From Phycisphaerae bacterium (lineage in GTDB: Bacteria > Planctomycetota > Phycisphaerae > UBA1845): 64,000 nt of DNA. The translations under genes were made by a program, and so were the position numbers. Positions 8,469 to 17,562 of this stretch are shown in pieces (position 1 is the stretch's first letter; the number at the start of each line of letters is the position of its first letter). Under the pieces are notes generated by a model. That model saw only the letters and a program-made list of their open reading frames with translations, had not been told where the DNA came from and did not search any database. The stretch spans positions 182,306-246,305 of the forward strand of contig JAJDEB010000007.1 in the NCBI GenBank assembly GCA_029260015.1, written 5' to 3'.

Positions 8469-8533
8469 GTAGGGTGGGCCGTGCCCACCGCCGTTCGCAC
8501 GGTTTACGGATTGGTGGGCACGGTTCACCCTAC
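8469..8533. repeat. Inverted repeat A2 (GGTGGGC family)
   Basis: Arms 8469-8489 and 8513-8533 are reverse complements with one mismatch (GGTTCACC in place of GGCCCACC). The element lies between the convergent ends of pilT and the glycosyl-phosphate transferase gene. Confidence 0.93.
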
Positions 8534-8556
8534 ACATGAATTCGATGTGATTGACC

Positions 8557-9771
8557 TTATGACTTGGGTTCGGTCGCAGGCGAATCGACGCGAAGCATGT
8601 GAGATTTCTTGATTGCGGCAAGCGTGAGCAAACCGAGAAATGCGTAAATGGGAACGACATAGCGGGTCTTGAAAAAAATCGGAACCAAACAACCCGCCGC
8701 CGCAAAAAACGCAGCAAGCCCGTAGCTGATCAAAACCACCTTCTTGACGCTCAACCCGCGATCGTGAAGTTGATCGTAAAAGTGACTACGATCCCCCATC
8801 ATCAACGGGCGCTGGGCGCGCCACCGGCGTATGAGTGCGAGTGACATGTCTGCGATCGGCAGTCCGACAATCACAATCGCCCCCAACATCCACTTGAGAA
8901 CCCGGTCTTCGGCAAACATCAGGATCATGACCGCTGCGGTAAAACCCAGCAGCATCGAACCAGCATCACCCATAAAAATGCTCGCAGGATTTCGATTGTA
9001 TGGCAGGAAACCCAGCGCGCCACCCAACATCGACAACGTCACCAGCATTCGTAAGACGTTGTCGTGCTGCCACGCACCATACATGTGCAAGTGAATTGCC
9101 AGAACCATAAACCCGAACGAAATTATGCCCAGCACACCGCTGCACAAACCATCCATTCCGTCTAGCAGATTGGTCGCGTTGCATGCCCCGACGACGATGA
9201 ACACGGTCAGCGGAACCGTGTAGGCCCAACTAAGCCACTGGTCTTTCTCCGTCATGGTTGCGCCGAAGCTCTGCAACACTGTCCCGACGAAATCGTCACC
9301 AAGTCCGACGAATACCAGGAGCAGTGCGACAGAAATATTTCCTGCCAACTTCACGAGGGGTGAGGCCATCCGCAGGTCGTCAAACAAACCCAAGGCCATG
9401 ATAGCAGTGCCACCGATCAGAATACCGAGCAGCATCGGACTCTTGATCGTCAGTGGTGCAATTTGCGCCCCCTCGATATTGCCCCAGGGATCGAGGTGTC
9501 CGATCCACCAAGCTCCAAACGTTATGCCGCCCGCCCATGCGAAAAATATGGCTACCCCACCCAGGTATGGGACGGGTTGCTTGTGCGGTTTCAGCCAGTC
9601 GTCGGGCCGGTCGACAATGTTGAGGCGCTTGGCAAACGCGCGGCAGAGTGGCGTCGCCAATAGAGAAATGCCAAAGGAAAACGCAAGGACCGGCCAATAT
9701 GCGCTGGCAATGTCAGTAAGCGACTGCGGAGCCTCGTGAGTCAAGGCGAGGATTGGGGCTAGAATGATCAA
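8557..9771 (-). CDS. MraY/WecA-family glycosyl-phosphate transferase
   Basis: A 404-residue polytopic membrane protein of glycosyltransferase family 4 (UDP-sugar: polyprenyl-phosphate sugar-1-phosphate transferase). Signatures are RPDDWLKPHKQPVPYLGGVA, the Asp-rich LFDDLRMASP, NATNLLDGMDGL, FMGDAGSMLLGF and the His-containing GDRSHFYDQLHDRGLS of the cytoplasmic loop. The HFYDQLHDRG motif is that of WecA/TagO-type enzymes rather than MraY. It would start an undecaprenyl-linked glycan such as O-antigen or exopolysaccharide. The only suitable start is TTG at 9771. Confidence 0.9.
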   Translation of the reverse strand: MIILAPILALTHEAPQSLTDIASAYWPVLAFSFGISLLATPLCRAFAKRLNIVDRPDDWLKPHKQPVPYLGGVAIFFAWAGGITFGAWWIGHLDPWGNIEGAQIAPLTIKSPMLLGILIGGTAIMALGLFDDLRMASPLVKLAGNISVALLLVFVGLGDDFVGTVLQSFGATMTEKDQWLSWAYTVPLTVFIVVGACNATNLLDGMDGLCSGVLGIISFGFMVLAIHLHMYGAWQHDNVLRMLVTLSMLGGALGFLPYNRNPASIFMGDAGSMLLGFTAAVMILMFAEDRVLKWMLGAIVIVGLPIADMSLALIRRWRAQRPLMMGDRSHFYDQLHDRGLSVKKVVLISYGLAAFFAAAGCLVPIFFKTRYVVPIYAFLGLLTLAAIKKSHMLRVDSPATEPKS

Positions 9772-9954
9772 TGCCAGGACTCCACTACACCGTCGATCTG
9801 CGACGTTTAGTCGCTGCAGAAGTTCGCGCCTTTCAGGACGTGCGCCCGACGTGGAAAGTGCGCGATCTGGTTACGCCCGCATACTATGGGGCAGCACCAC
9901 AACGATGTCCAGCGGCTCGTTCGGTTGCCTGTTTGAATTCAACGACCGATGGAT

Positions 9955-10746
9955 TCAACGACCCAGGGATTCTACGACCAGGCCATCATGGGCGAGGGCC
10001 ATCGTTTTGGGAAGTTTGTCGTTGGTGGCTACATGCCCCAGGGCGTGGGCGACGTGGGTAAAGAACGTTTGCTTCGCGCCGATTCGGGTGGCCATCGAAA
10101 CAGCTTCGACCAAATTGAAATGGGTCGGGTGCGGCGTATCGCGAAGGGCATCGAGAATAAGCACATCCAAACCTTCCAGTCGTTTCAACGAATCGGCTGG
10201 GATCTGGTTGCAATCCGTACAATACGCAATATCGCCGAATCGAAACCCCAGCACCGGAAGCGGGCCATGCATCAAGGGGATCGGCATTACCGAGACACCG
10301 GCGATCGATTGCGGTTCCTTATCGATTTCGTTGAGGAGCAGCGACGGCTTGTGTGACGGGTATTCAGGATCGTCTTGAAAGATATATGCAAACATGGATC
10401 GAATCGATTGCAACGTTGCGGGTGATCCGTAACAGTCGAGCGTGGACCGACTCAGCCAGTTAAAACGTCGCAGGTCGTCCATACCGGTCACATGGTCGGC
10501 ATGGGCGTGGGTGAACAAAACGGCGTCGATATGCTTCACGCCATTGGCAACGCATTGAAGACGCAGTTCGGGCGACGTGTCAATCAGCAGCGCCTTTCCC
10601 GACGATTCGACCAGCACGCTCGTACGGGTGCGTTTGTCGCGCGGATCGTCCGACATGCAAACCGGACATTCGCAACCGATCATGGGCACACCGTGCGACG
10701 TCCCGGTCCCCAGAAATGTCACTTTGACCGCATGTTTTTCAGGCAT
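9955..10746 (-). CDS. PhnP-like metallo-beta-lactamase-fold hydrolase
   Basis: The 263-residue protein begins with VTFLGTGTSHGVPMIGCECP, the Cys-containing signature of the PhnP-like subgroup, followed by the metal-binding motif FTHAHADHVTGMDD, then IPLMHGPLPVLGFR, YCTDCNQI and ILDALRDTPHPTHF with the late His ligands. Relatives hydrolyse phosphodiesters such as cyclic ribose phosphates, but outside phosphonate operons their substrates are mostly unknown. ATG at 10746 follows AAGGAATGCACG. It is divergent from the PpiC lipoprotein gene and 183 bases upstream of the glycosyl-phosphate transferase gene on the same strand. Confidence 0.87.
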   Translation of the reverse strand: MPEKHAVKVTFLGTGTSHGVPMIGCECPVCMSDDPRDKRTRTSVLVESSGKALLIDTSPELRLQCVANGVKHIDAVLFTHAHADHVTGMDDLRRFNWLSRSTLDCYGSPATLQSIRSMFAYIFQDDPEYPSHKPSLLLNEIDKEPQSIAGVSVMPIPLMHGPLPVLGFRFGDIAYCTDCNQIPADSLKRLEGLDVLILDALRDTPHPTHFNLVEAVSMATRIGAKQTFFTHVAHALGHVATNDKLPKTMALAHDGLVVESLGR

Positions 10747-10814
10747 CGTGCATTCCTTGCGCGTGGTTACTGCATCGGTTGACGGGGCAAATTACCCCTG
10801 ATACCGTCCCATCC

Positions 10815-11990
10815 ATGTTCCGACGAGCCGCCCTCAAAACAATAACATTCTCGCGTTGCAATGCTGCGTTCGCTGTCGCGATCGTGGGCAGCGTTCTAAC
10901 GGTTATCGGCTGCTCGTCGTCCAAGGAACTCGAAGGGCCGACAGTCCGCCAAGCCGTTGCCCAACGATACAACGATCCACCGCGTAAGGACACCTCAACT
11001 TCAGATTCCGCCGACGACAACCGTAACCAATCCTGGACGGACCAGTCGCCAGATGATAACGACGTTTTTTCCGATTCAGCCAACTCGAATTCCGCCGGCG
11101 GATTTGCCATCGCCACGATCAATGGCCACGACATCGCCGCCAATCACCTATCCCGGATGATGCTCGATCAACACGGAGCCGATGCGCTCGAGCAACTAAT
11201 CGTTCTAGAGCGGGCTCGACAACGGTGCGAAGAACTCGGGCTGACCGTCTCCGATGTCGATATGCAGCGCGAATACGACCGCCGCCTCAAGACCATCCTG
11301 TCACCGTTAGTATCCGGCGTTGATGAATCCAAGGCAGATCGGGATTCCGAATTCGACCGGGAAGAAGCCGAGCGCATCCTCAAAGGGATCCTCAAACGGC
11401 GGAACATCTCCAAAGTTCAATACCTCTCGTCAATCAAACGAAATTCCTATCTGCGGGCAATCGCGAATCATGAAATGCAGTTCCAAGACAGCGAACTCCG
11501 GCAGGAATTTGAGGCCCATTACGCAGAGCAGGCAGTTGTGCGTCATATCCAACTGCCCAACAAGCCCGATGCGGAGAAACTTCGGGCGATGCTGGCGGAC
11601 GGGCTAGCCTTTGAAGACGCAGCCAGCCGCCACAGCGCGAATCTGCGAACCGGACCGCCAGGTGGGCTGCTCAAACCGTTTGGGGAGGGCTCGATAGACA
11701 TCCCGGAACCGCTCAGAAGGGCGGCATTTGGGCTCGATGTCGGCGAGGTCTCCGAACCCATACAGGTTGGCCCCTGGTGGCATTTGCTCAAACTTGAGAA
11801 AAAAGTCACAAACGGGGAGACTGATTGGGCTGGGTACCGGGCGGAATTGGTGGCTCGTCTTCGTGAGCGGCGGGCCGACGCCCAAATGCAGAGTCTTTAC
11901 AGGTCACTCTTGGAAGAGGCCGATGTAAAGATCAATGATCCGGAATTGGCCCATCAATACGCGAATCGCCAGTCTCAACTCACGCAATGA
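10815..11990 (+). CDS. PpiC/SurA-like peptidyl-prolyl isomerase lipoprotein
   Basis: From ATG 10815 the 391-residue protein has a lipoprotein signal ending VIGCSSS (Cys near residue 35), a low-complexity Ser/Asp/Asn-rich linker, a SurA-like helical N-domain (about 105-230) and a parvulin domain (about 240-345: VVRHIQLPNKPDAEKL, GGLLKPFGEGSIDIP, GEVSEPIQVGPWWHLLKL). Parvulin-type chaperones help outer-membrane or secreted proteins fold in the periplasm. An in-frame start at 10779 would place charged residues before the signal, so 10815 is chosen. Adenylate kinase follows on the same strand. Confidence 0.82.
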   Translation: MFRRAALKTITFSRCNAAFAVAIVGSVLTVIGCSSSKELEGPTVRQAVAQRYNDPPRKDTSTSDSADDNRNQSWTDQSPDDNDVFSDSANSNSAGGFAIATINGHDIAANHLSRMMLDQHGADALEQLIVLERARQRCEELGLTVSDVDMQREYDRRLKTILSPLVSGVDESKADRDSEFDREEAERILKGILKRRNISKVQYLSSIKRNSYLRAIANHEMQFQDSELRQEFEAHYAEQAVVRHIQLPNKPDAEKLRAMLADGLAFEDAASRHSANLRTGPPGGLLKPFGEGSIDIPEPLRRAAFGLDVGEVSEPIQVGPWWHLLKLEKKVTNGETDWAGYRAELVARLRERRADAQMQSLYRSLLEEADVKINDPELAHQYANRQSQLTQ

Positions 11991-12071
11991 TTGGCTCAAC
12001 TCGTAAAGTGATCGGCGTACGCGCATCGCGTGGGAACATTTGACGAACGGGGAATAGTCGGAGGAACGATC

Positions 12072-12677
12072 TTGGGAAGTGCACCGTATCGCGCTATTTT
12101 GTTTTTCGGGTATCCCGGTTGCGGAAAAGGTACGCAAGGTGCTGCGCTGGCTGGCATGCCCCACATGGTACACCTTGCGATGGGCGACATCTTTCGCGCG
12201 CTCGACAAGGAGAGTGATCTCGGTAAGGAGTTCCTGTCATATGCGTCAAAAGGCATGCTCGTCCCCGACGAACTGACTGTTCGACTTTGGAATCAGGTCG
12301 TCGTCGGAATGGTCGCAACAGGGCAGATCAATCCGAAATACCACACGCTGCTTCTCGATGGCATCCCGCGCACGCCAACACAGGTTGAGTTGATCGCAGG
12401 TTATGTCAATGTGCTTAAGGTCGTACACCTCAAAATGAGTGATCGGGACAAACTCGTCGAACGCTTGAAACTGCGCGCGTCGAAGTCGGGCCGCCCTGAT
12501 GACGCAAAGGAAGAAGTCATCCGAAACCGTATCAAAGTGTACGAAGAATCGACCCGCCCCGTCTTGGAATGCTACGACGAAGACTTGATTGCCCACATCA
12601 ACGCAGACCAGTCGCCGCTGGCTGTGCTGCGCGATATCTGCGAAGCCATCGATCCTGTCATCTCGACGAGCATTTGA
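12072..12677 (+). CDS. adk: Adenylate kinase (short-lid nucleoside monophosphate kinase)
   Basis: The 201-residue product has the P-loop FFGYPGCGKGTQG, the NMP-binding region MGDIFRALDKES with LGKEF, LLLDGIPRTPTQV, and a short lid rather than the zinc-binding LID domain of long adenylate kinases. It interconverts ATP plus AMP with ADP in the cytoplasm; UMP/CMP kinase activity cannot be excluded from sequence. TTG at 12072 is chosen over GTG 12030 because GGAGGAACGATC directly precedes it and the P-loop then sits at the usual distance from the N-terminus. Confidence 0.85.
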   Translation: MGSAPYRAILFFGYPGCGKGTQGAALAGMPHMVHLAMGDIFRALDKESDLGKEFLSYASKGMLVPDELTVRLWNQVVVGMVATGQINPKYHTLLLDGIPRTPTQVELIAGYVNVLKVVHLKMSDRDKLVERLKLRASKSGRPDDAKEEVIRNRIKVYEESTRPVLECYDEDLIAHINADQSPLAVLRDICEAIDPVISTSI

Positions 12678-12708
12678 TCGACGCATTGCAGCAATTCCAC
12701 ACAGACGA

Positions 12709-13677
12709 CTAATAGAAGATCGAAATCGTCCGATGATGCGGTACGAGTACTTCCGGTGAACGGGCTTTGAGCCATAGCGTGTAGTCCAGTTCCCACGCAT
12801 CGACCCGTTGTCCGATGCGGCAAATCTCGCGCACCAATCGATCCGCAATCCAAATGGTCGCGGCGCGCAATTCCACTTCCTCCGCCGAACCCGCTATGAT
12901 TTCTTTTTCCTCGTCAACAACCCCCGTCAATGCGTCGCTCAACACCATCGCCCCCACATGTCGAAACAACTGCGGAAGGCGATAGTCTGCAAAAACCGTA
13001 AGTTGGTCGAGACCAGTCAAACCGGAATGGCCATTCGCAACCCAGGTTCGATGCAGGTCCGCAGCGCATATCTGCGCCCGCTTTAGGAATATGACAGATT
13101 CGCCCGAATAGGCAGCCACATCGCGAAATGAGGAGAACTCGCGGGCCAGCGTTGCGGTGATGCCAACGGCATTCTGGACAGCATGATCGACCGCGTTTGT
13201 AAACTGGCCGTCAAAACGATCGGTGAGCACTTGGCCGGTCTCGACCATGATCCGCAGCCGCTGGTCGGGCAGGGGAATGGAACCCATTCCTGCAAAGATC
13301 GTTGCAATGTCTTTGGCCGTCGCATGCTGCCATCGGTCGGCCTTGAGCCACGTTCGATCTTGTTCAATCCCCCGCAGGACTCCGGCAATCATGGCATGGG
13401 TCCGCGTCCAACGCTGACCGCGATACTCAAGTTCCCAACCCTCGTCAGACCAGAAGCAAAAGTTGAGGGCGTCACAGAGCAGGCAGAAATTCGCACATTC
13501 ACCGCGATTGCCGCGAAACAACAGGGCGTCGTCTTCCGGCCCGGCGATTCGCGGCTGTGCGGCTAACTCTTGTGCAAACCGCCTTACCGCCGCCTCGTCG
13601 ATGGCCAAATGCTTTTGCCGACTTACGACGCGTTCGACCGATGGGAGGATCGCCTCCACCGTAAGTTCACGATTCAA
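12709..13677 (-). CDS. Queuosine salvage glycohydrolase, DUF2419/Qng1 family
   Basis: The 322-residue protein matches the queuosine-salvage family (DUF2419, human Qng1 and bacterial homologues), whose members hydrolyse queuosine 5-prime-monophosphate to release queuine. Recognisable family segments are LCDALNFCFWSDEGWE, FADYRLPQLFRHVGAM and WELDYTLWLKAR. The start is TTG at 13677; a GTG seven codons in is an alternative. QueG, the last step of de novo queuosine synthesis, lies 3 kb away. A terminator hairpin for the ferredoxin genes sits immediately upstream of this start. Confidence 0.85.
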   Translation of the reverse strand: MNRELTVEAILPSVERVVSRQKHLAIDEAAVRRFAQELAAQPRIAGPEDDALLFRGNRGECANFCLLCDALNFCFWSDEGWELEYRGQRWTRTHAMIAGVLRGIEQDRTWLKADRWQHATAKDIATIFAGMGSIPLPDQRLRIMVETGQVLTDRFDGQFTNAVDHAVQNAVGITATLAREFSSFRDVAAYSGESVIFLKRAQICAADLHRTWVANGHSGLTGLDQLTVFADYRLPQLFRHVGAMVLSDALTGVVDEEKEIIAGSAEEVELRAATIWIADRLVREICRIGQRVDAWELDYTLWLKARSPEVLVPHHRTISIFY

Positions 13678-13694
13678 TGGATCGTTCCGAAATT

Positions 13695-13736
13695 AAAAGA
13701 GAAAAGGCACGCACTCGATTTGATCAAGTGCGTGCC
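13695..13736 (-). terminator. Rho-independent terminator after ferredoxin genes
   Basis: A perfect 10-bp stem (GGCACGCACT at 13706-13715 with AGTGCGTGCC at 13727-13736) with an 11-base loop. On the minus strand it is followed by TTTTCTCTTTT (13705-13695). It lies 50 bases after the stop of the second ferredoxin gene and just before the queuosine-salvage gene start. Confidence 0.75.
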
Positions 13737-13786
13737 ATTATCACAACTCTTATAAACCCTTCCAATGTATGGCCGGATTCGAATTC

Positions 13787-14125
13787 TTATTCCTGCCACG
13801 CACCGGGGTCGAGGAATTCCCGCTTGCCTTCGTAGTCCTTCAAATCTTCGGCTTCGGGAAGCGGATCTTTCTGGGCGTCGATCACTGGCCAGTCTGGTGT
13901 GAGTTTTGCATTGATCTCAACATATTCAGACCACTTATCAGGCAGATCGTCCTGGGCAAAGATCGCTTCCGTCGGGCATTCAGGAACGCACTGGGTGCAA
14001 TCGATGCATTCGACTGGATCAATCACCAAAAAGTTAATTCCCTCATGAAAGCAATCGACCGGGCAGACGGCCACACAGTCGGTAAATTTACAAGCCACAC
14101 AGGGTTCGGCCACAATATGCGCCAC
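13787..14125 (-). CDS. 7Fe ferredoxin (3Fe-4S/4Fe-4S), paralogue 1
   Basis: A 112-residue ferredoxin of the FdxA type: [18 protein letters not shown] provides the first set of cluster cysteines and [12 protein letters not shown] the second. The C-terminal acidic extension ending LDPGAWQE is that of the Azotobacter-type 7Fe family. It carries electrons in the cytoplasm. GTG at 14125 is preceded by GGAGAATTCTGAA. It lies 78 bases downstream of a near-identical paralogue, forming a two-gene transcription unit that ends at the hairpin near 13720. Confidence 0.92.
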   Translation of the reverse strand: MAHIVAEPCVACKFTDCVAVCPVDCFHEGINFLVIDPVECIDCTQCVPECPTEAIFAQDDLPDKWSEYVEINAKLTPDWPVIDAQKDPLPEAEDLKDYEGKREFLDPGAWQE

Positions 14126-14203
14126 TTCAGAATTCTCCGATGCTATTTCAAATTCGACAAACTTAATCGATAACCCGCCACAGGATTCAACCCGTCACAG
14201 GTA

Positions 14204-14542
14204 TCAATCAGCGAACGCGTTTGGATCGAGCTTATCTTTCTTGTCTTCGACTTCCTTCATTTCTTCCGCTTCGGGAAGGGGTGATTTCTGCGCGTCGATG
14301 ACCGGCCAATCAGGCGTGTACTTGGCGTTGATTTCGACATAGTCGGACCACTTCTCGGGCAGATCATCTTCAGCAAAGATTGCCTCGGTCGGACACTCGG
14401 GCACGCAAAGCCCACAATCAATACAAACGTCGGGATCGATCACGAGGAAGTTGACGCCCTCATGAAAACAATCCACCGGGCATACGGCGACACAGTCGGT
14501 GAATTTACAAGCGACGCAAGGTTCCGCAACAATGTGTGCCAT
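14204..14542 (-). CDS. 7Fe ferredoxin, paralogue 2
   Basis: The protein (112 residues from ATG 14542, preceded by GGAGAATTGGATC) is nearly identical to the downstream ferredoxin across its first 80 residues and diverges mainly in the C-terminal tail ([13 protein letters not shown]). The second cluster motif reads [12 protein letters not shown], where paralogue 1 has [12 protein letters not shown], so the copies differ beside the 4Fe-4S site. This suggests a local tandem duplication followed by tuning of redox potential or partner choice (inference). Confidence 0.92.
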   Translation of the reverse strand: MAHIVAEPCVACKFTDCVAVCPVDCFHEGVNFLVIDPDVCIDCGLCVPECPTEAIFAEDDLPEKWSDYVEINAKYTPDWPVIDAQKSPLPEAEEMKEVEDKKDKLDPNAFAD

Positions 14543-14697
14543 GATCCAATTCTCCAATTCCGAAACGGTCGGTCAGCCGCTTCCTCTTGAGTAAGTGATG
14601 CAGAGTAAATAATGCGTTTCTGTACAGCAACAACCATAACCGAAAAGCCACCCGATTTGTCACACTCAAATCGCGGGGGGGATTTTAGTGCCATCGG

Positions 14698-16341
14698 TTG
14701 CTCGACAGTAGCGAATTCAATTTTATTTTTCCACCCCCTTTTTCATCACAACAGATTCGCAAGTCTTCGCGCTTGTCTGAATCACCCGCTCGTCCTATAT
14801 ATACGCCCGTGTCACATGAACACCGATTTGTTGGATCGGCCAAACTTATTTCGCTGATGACTCTGGCATCGCGCGTGCTTGGGCTTGCGCGCGAGATGGC
14901 TTTTGGTTATTTCTTCGGAATCAGCACCCAACTCAGCGAATTCCGTATCGCCTTTCAAATCCCCAATCTTACTCGGCGGTTGTTCGGTGAAGGAGCGATC
15001 ACTTCGTCATTCATTCCCGTGTTCGCCAAATGCCGAATTGCCGAGGGCGATGAAGCTGCGAAGCGACTTGCCGGCGGCGTGTTGACGTTGGTCGTGGCGA
15101 TCCTGACCGCAATTCTGGTTATCACCGAAATCGGACTGCTTTTAGCCCAATGGAATACATCGCGCCCAGTCGTGTACCTCACGATCATTCTGTTGCCATA
15201 CATGGTTTTGATCTGCGCGACGGCGATACTTGCCGGGGTCCTTAACAGCCTCCATCGTTTTGCCGCACCGGCGATTGCGCCGATATTGCTCAACGTTATC
15301 ATGATCAGCGCGACGTGGCTTGGCGGGTCCTGGATGAAACTCGAGCCCAACGAGCACCTTCGTCTGATCGCCTACAGTGTGTTGGTCGCTGGTATCTTGC
15401 AGGTGGCGATTCAATACTTCTGGTTACGAGCGATCGACTTTCGGATTGTCCCGAACATGAATTGGCGATCGCCATATGTGCGGCGCGTTGTCATGCTGAT
15501 TCTACCGATGATCGTCGGTGTATCGGCGATCCAGTTGAACACGTTTGTCGATTCGATTATCGCATTTCTGTTGGTGGAAGACGGTAAAGGACCGGCGACG
15601 CTGGGTTATGCGCAGTATCTCGGTCACCTTCCGCTTGGCGTTTTTTCCACCGCGATTGCGACGGCAATCTTTCCGCTGCTGAGTCAAAACGTCGCCGAGC
15701 GCGATGAAGTCGGTTTCGTGAAATCGCTCGATTCTGGACTGCGGACGTCGCTGTTTATTGCCATTCCGTCGGCTGTCGGTCTGATCATGATCGCACCGCT
15801 GCTCGTACGGTTGCTTTATCAGCGGGGAGAATTCACGCCGGACGACAGCGAACGGGTGGTCACAGCCCTGATCTGCTATTGCCTTGGGTTGTGGGCGTAT
15901 GCACTTCAGCAAGTCCTGGTGCGTGGATACTACGCCAAGGAGAATATGAAAACGCCCGTACGCATTTCGCTTGCAATGGTCGGCTTGAATTTCATCCTCA
16001 ATGTCATTTTGGTTCAAACGGTCCTGCGAGAAGCCGGCGTGGCACTTGCAACTGCGATCACGGCGTCGCTGCAGGTCGTGTTGCTAGCCATACTCATGAA
16101 GGAGAATGTCTGTGAACTCTCGTGGAGACTCATCGCCTGGTCCGGTTTGAAGGCCTGCGTCGCTGCCGCATTGATGGGCGGTGTCCTATGGATCATGGGC
16201 GAAGACTCCGCACTCGGTGCTGGTTTGCCCATTGGTGATTGGACGCGCTTGCTGGTTTCCGTGGGAATCGGTGCGATCGTCTATGCCGTCGCCGCCCGAA
16301 TCCTCAAATGCGACGAACTGAACATTCTACTGCGCAAGTAG
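14698..16341 (+). CDS. murJ: MurJ lipid II flippase
   Basis: A polytopic MATE-like membrane protein of the MurJ/MviN family: LISLMTLASRVLGLAREMAF, IPNLTRRLFGEGAITSSFIP and a later YAKENMKTPVRIS are family hallmarks, and 14 hydrophobic segments can be traced. MurJ moves lipid II across the inner membrane for peptidoglycan synthesis. The N-terminus is uncertain: the frame opens at TTG 14698 without a good ribosome binding site, and GTG 14809 (giving SHEHRFVGSAKL) is an alternative that brings the length nearer 510 residues, closer to the usual size. Confidence 0.92.
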   Translation: MLDSSEFNFIFPPPFSSQQIRKSSRLSESPARPIYTPVSHEHRFVGSAKLISLMTLASRVLGLAREMAFGYFFGISTQLSEFRIAFQIPNLTRRLFGEGAITSSFIPVFAKCRIAEGDEAAKRLAGGVLTLVVAILTAILVITEIGLLLAQWNTSRPVVYLTIILLPYMVLICATAILAGVLNSLHRFAAPAIAPILLNVIMISATWLGGSWMKLEPNEHLRLIAYSVLVAGILQVAIQYFWLRAIDFRIVPNMNWRSPYVRRVVMLILPMIVGVSAIQLNTFVDSIIAFLLVEDGKGPATLGYAQYLGHLPLGVFSTAIATAIFPLLSQNVAERDEVGFVKSLDSGLRTSLFIAIPSAVGLIMIAPLLVRLLYQRGEFTPDDSERVVTALICYCLGLWAYALQQVLVRGYYAKENMKTPVRISLAMVGLNFILNVILVQTVLREAGVALATAITASLQVVLLAILMKENVCELSWRLIAWSGLKACVAAALMGGVLWIMGEDSALGAGLPIGDWTRLLVSVGIGAIVYAVAARILKCDELNILLRK

Positions 16342-16361
16342 GAATAACCGATTCGTAATCC

Positions 16362-16437
16362 TGTGCCGCTGCTCTGTGAGCAGTGCTTGGCATTTCGAAG
16401 TCAATCACATTCTACACTGCTTACAGAGCAGTGACAC
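16362..16437. repeat. Inverted repeat B2 (CTGCTCTGTGAGCA family)
   Basis: Left arm GCTGCTCTGTGAGCAGTG near 16368-16385 and right arm CACTGCTTACAGAGCAGTGA from 16415 pair around a 29-base loop. The right arm runs into queG and supplies its stop codon and last few codons. Confidence 0.92.
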
Positions 16438-17410
16438 CTGTCTCACCTTCTTCAGGATTTGCGAGAGTGTTCGCCGACGCAATCCGGGCATTGCGGCGAA
16501 GCATGTCGGGTTTGGCGCGTTTGATGGCGCTTCCCTTAAGCTGCTCACGAATCGCCTCATCCGTCATCGTTTGCATTGCTTCAAGATCAACGCGTGGGCC
16601 CGGCGGGCGAATTGCAAATCGCGCCTCATTGGTTAACGGCACATCAGAATTGTGTGGACAGACCTGCTGACACACATCGCACCCGAATACCCAATCGCCC
16701 ATCTTCGATTGCAACTCATCGGCGATCGTGTCCGCGCGATGCTCAATCGTCAGGTAGCTGATGCAGCGTGACGCGTCCATCTCATAGGCGGCTGGAAATG
16801 CATCCGTTGGGCATGCTTCGAGGCAGCGCGTACACGTTCCGCAGTGATCGGGCGACGGTGTGTCGGGCGGCAACTCCAACGTGGTAACGATCAGCCCGAG
16901 AAAAAAATAGCTGCCTAACTCCGGTTCGAGCACGAGCGTGTTCTTGCCAATCCAACCGACCCCCGCCCGAGCCGCATACTCGCGCTCCAGAATCGGTGCG
17001 GTATCGACACAGGCCTTCGCCTCAAAGGGGTCAGCCACTTCAGCTCGCAGACGATCCATGATCCCAAACAGCTTGCGTTTGATGACCTTGTGATAATCAT
17101 CGCCCCAGGCGTACATCGCCACCTGGCCCGTGGCTTGCCCATCGGATTCGTCAACCGCCGGTGGATCAGGTTGGTGATAATTGAGGGCACAGACGATGAC
17201 GCTTTTCGCGTCGGGAAGGAGTTTGGTCGCGTCGGTGCGTTCCTCCTGATGGCGGTGCAGATACTCCATCGTCCCTGCCCGCCCGAGCTTCAACCAGCGC
17301 CGATAATAGTCGCCCCGCTCGATCGCCCCGGCTGACGCGATTCCGCAGCGCTCAAAACCCATTTCGACAGACAGACTGATAATACGTTGCTTGATTTCTA
17401 TCGAATTCAC
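16421..17410 (-). CDS. queG: Epoxyqueuosine reductase QueG
   Basis: The 329-residue product is a QueG: cobalamin-binding N-terminal region with YAWGDDYHKVIKRKL and DTAPILEREYAARAGVGWIG, then two 4Fe-4S motifs CGTCTRCLEACPTDAF and FGCDVCQQVCPHN. It reduces epoxyqueuosine in tRNA wobble position 34 to queuosine, using cobalamin and iron-sulfur clusters. The C-terminus (last four residues VTAL and the stop) is encoded by the arm of repeat B2, so the tail seems to have been altered when the repeat arrived. The two ferredoxins 2 kb away could supply electrons (inference). Convergent with murJ. Confidence 0.95.
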   Translation of the reverse strand: MNSIEIKQRIISLSVEMGFERCGIASAGAIERGDYYRRWLKLGRAGTMEYLHRHQEERTDATKLLPDAKSVIVCALNYHQPDPPAVDESDGQATGQVAMYAWGDDYHKVIKRKLFGIMDRLRAEVADPFEAKACVDTAPILEREYAARAGVGWIGKNTLVLEPELGSYFFLGLIVTTLELPPDTPSPDHCGTCTRCLEACPTDAFPAAYEMDASRCISYLTIEHRADTIADELQSKMGDWVFGCDVCQQVCPHNSDVPLTNEARFAIRPPGPRVDLEAMQTMTDEAIREQLKGSAIKRAKPDMLRRNARIASANTLANPEEGETGVTAL

Positions 17411-17562
17411 AACGCACGCACTCCGTTAAAACAGACGATATCAGGACGGTGGGCGAGGATTGACAGCCGCCCAAAACAGCCCTAAGGTCAGTTGGCTTTC
17501 GCCATTTCTTTCGGTTTGAATCTGGCTGCCATCCTCAACGTCTAACAAAGAAGAATACTTCT

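Noticed and set aside
8157..8717. 186-codon minus-strand frame overlapping pilT and the glycosyl-phosphate transferase end
   Set aside because: Antisense to a strong pilT domain and crossing repeat A2; Arg- and Phe-rich composition typical of a shadow frame.
15502..16017. 171-codon minus-strand frame in murJ
   Set aside because: Fully antisense to a well-matched MurJ; residues are Arg/Gln/His-rich without a family.
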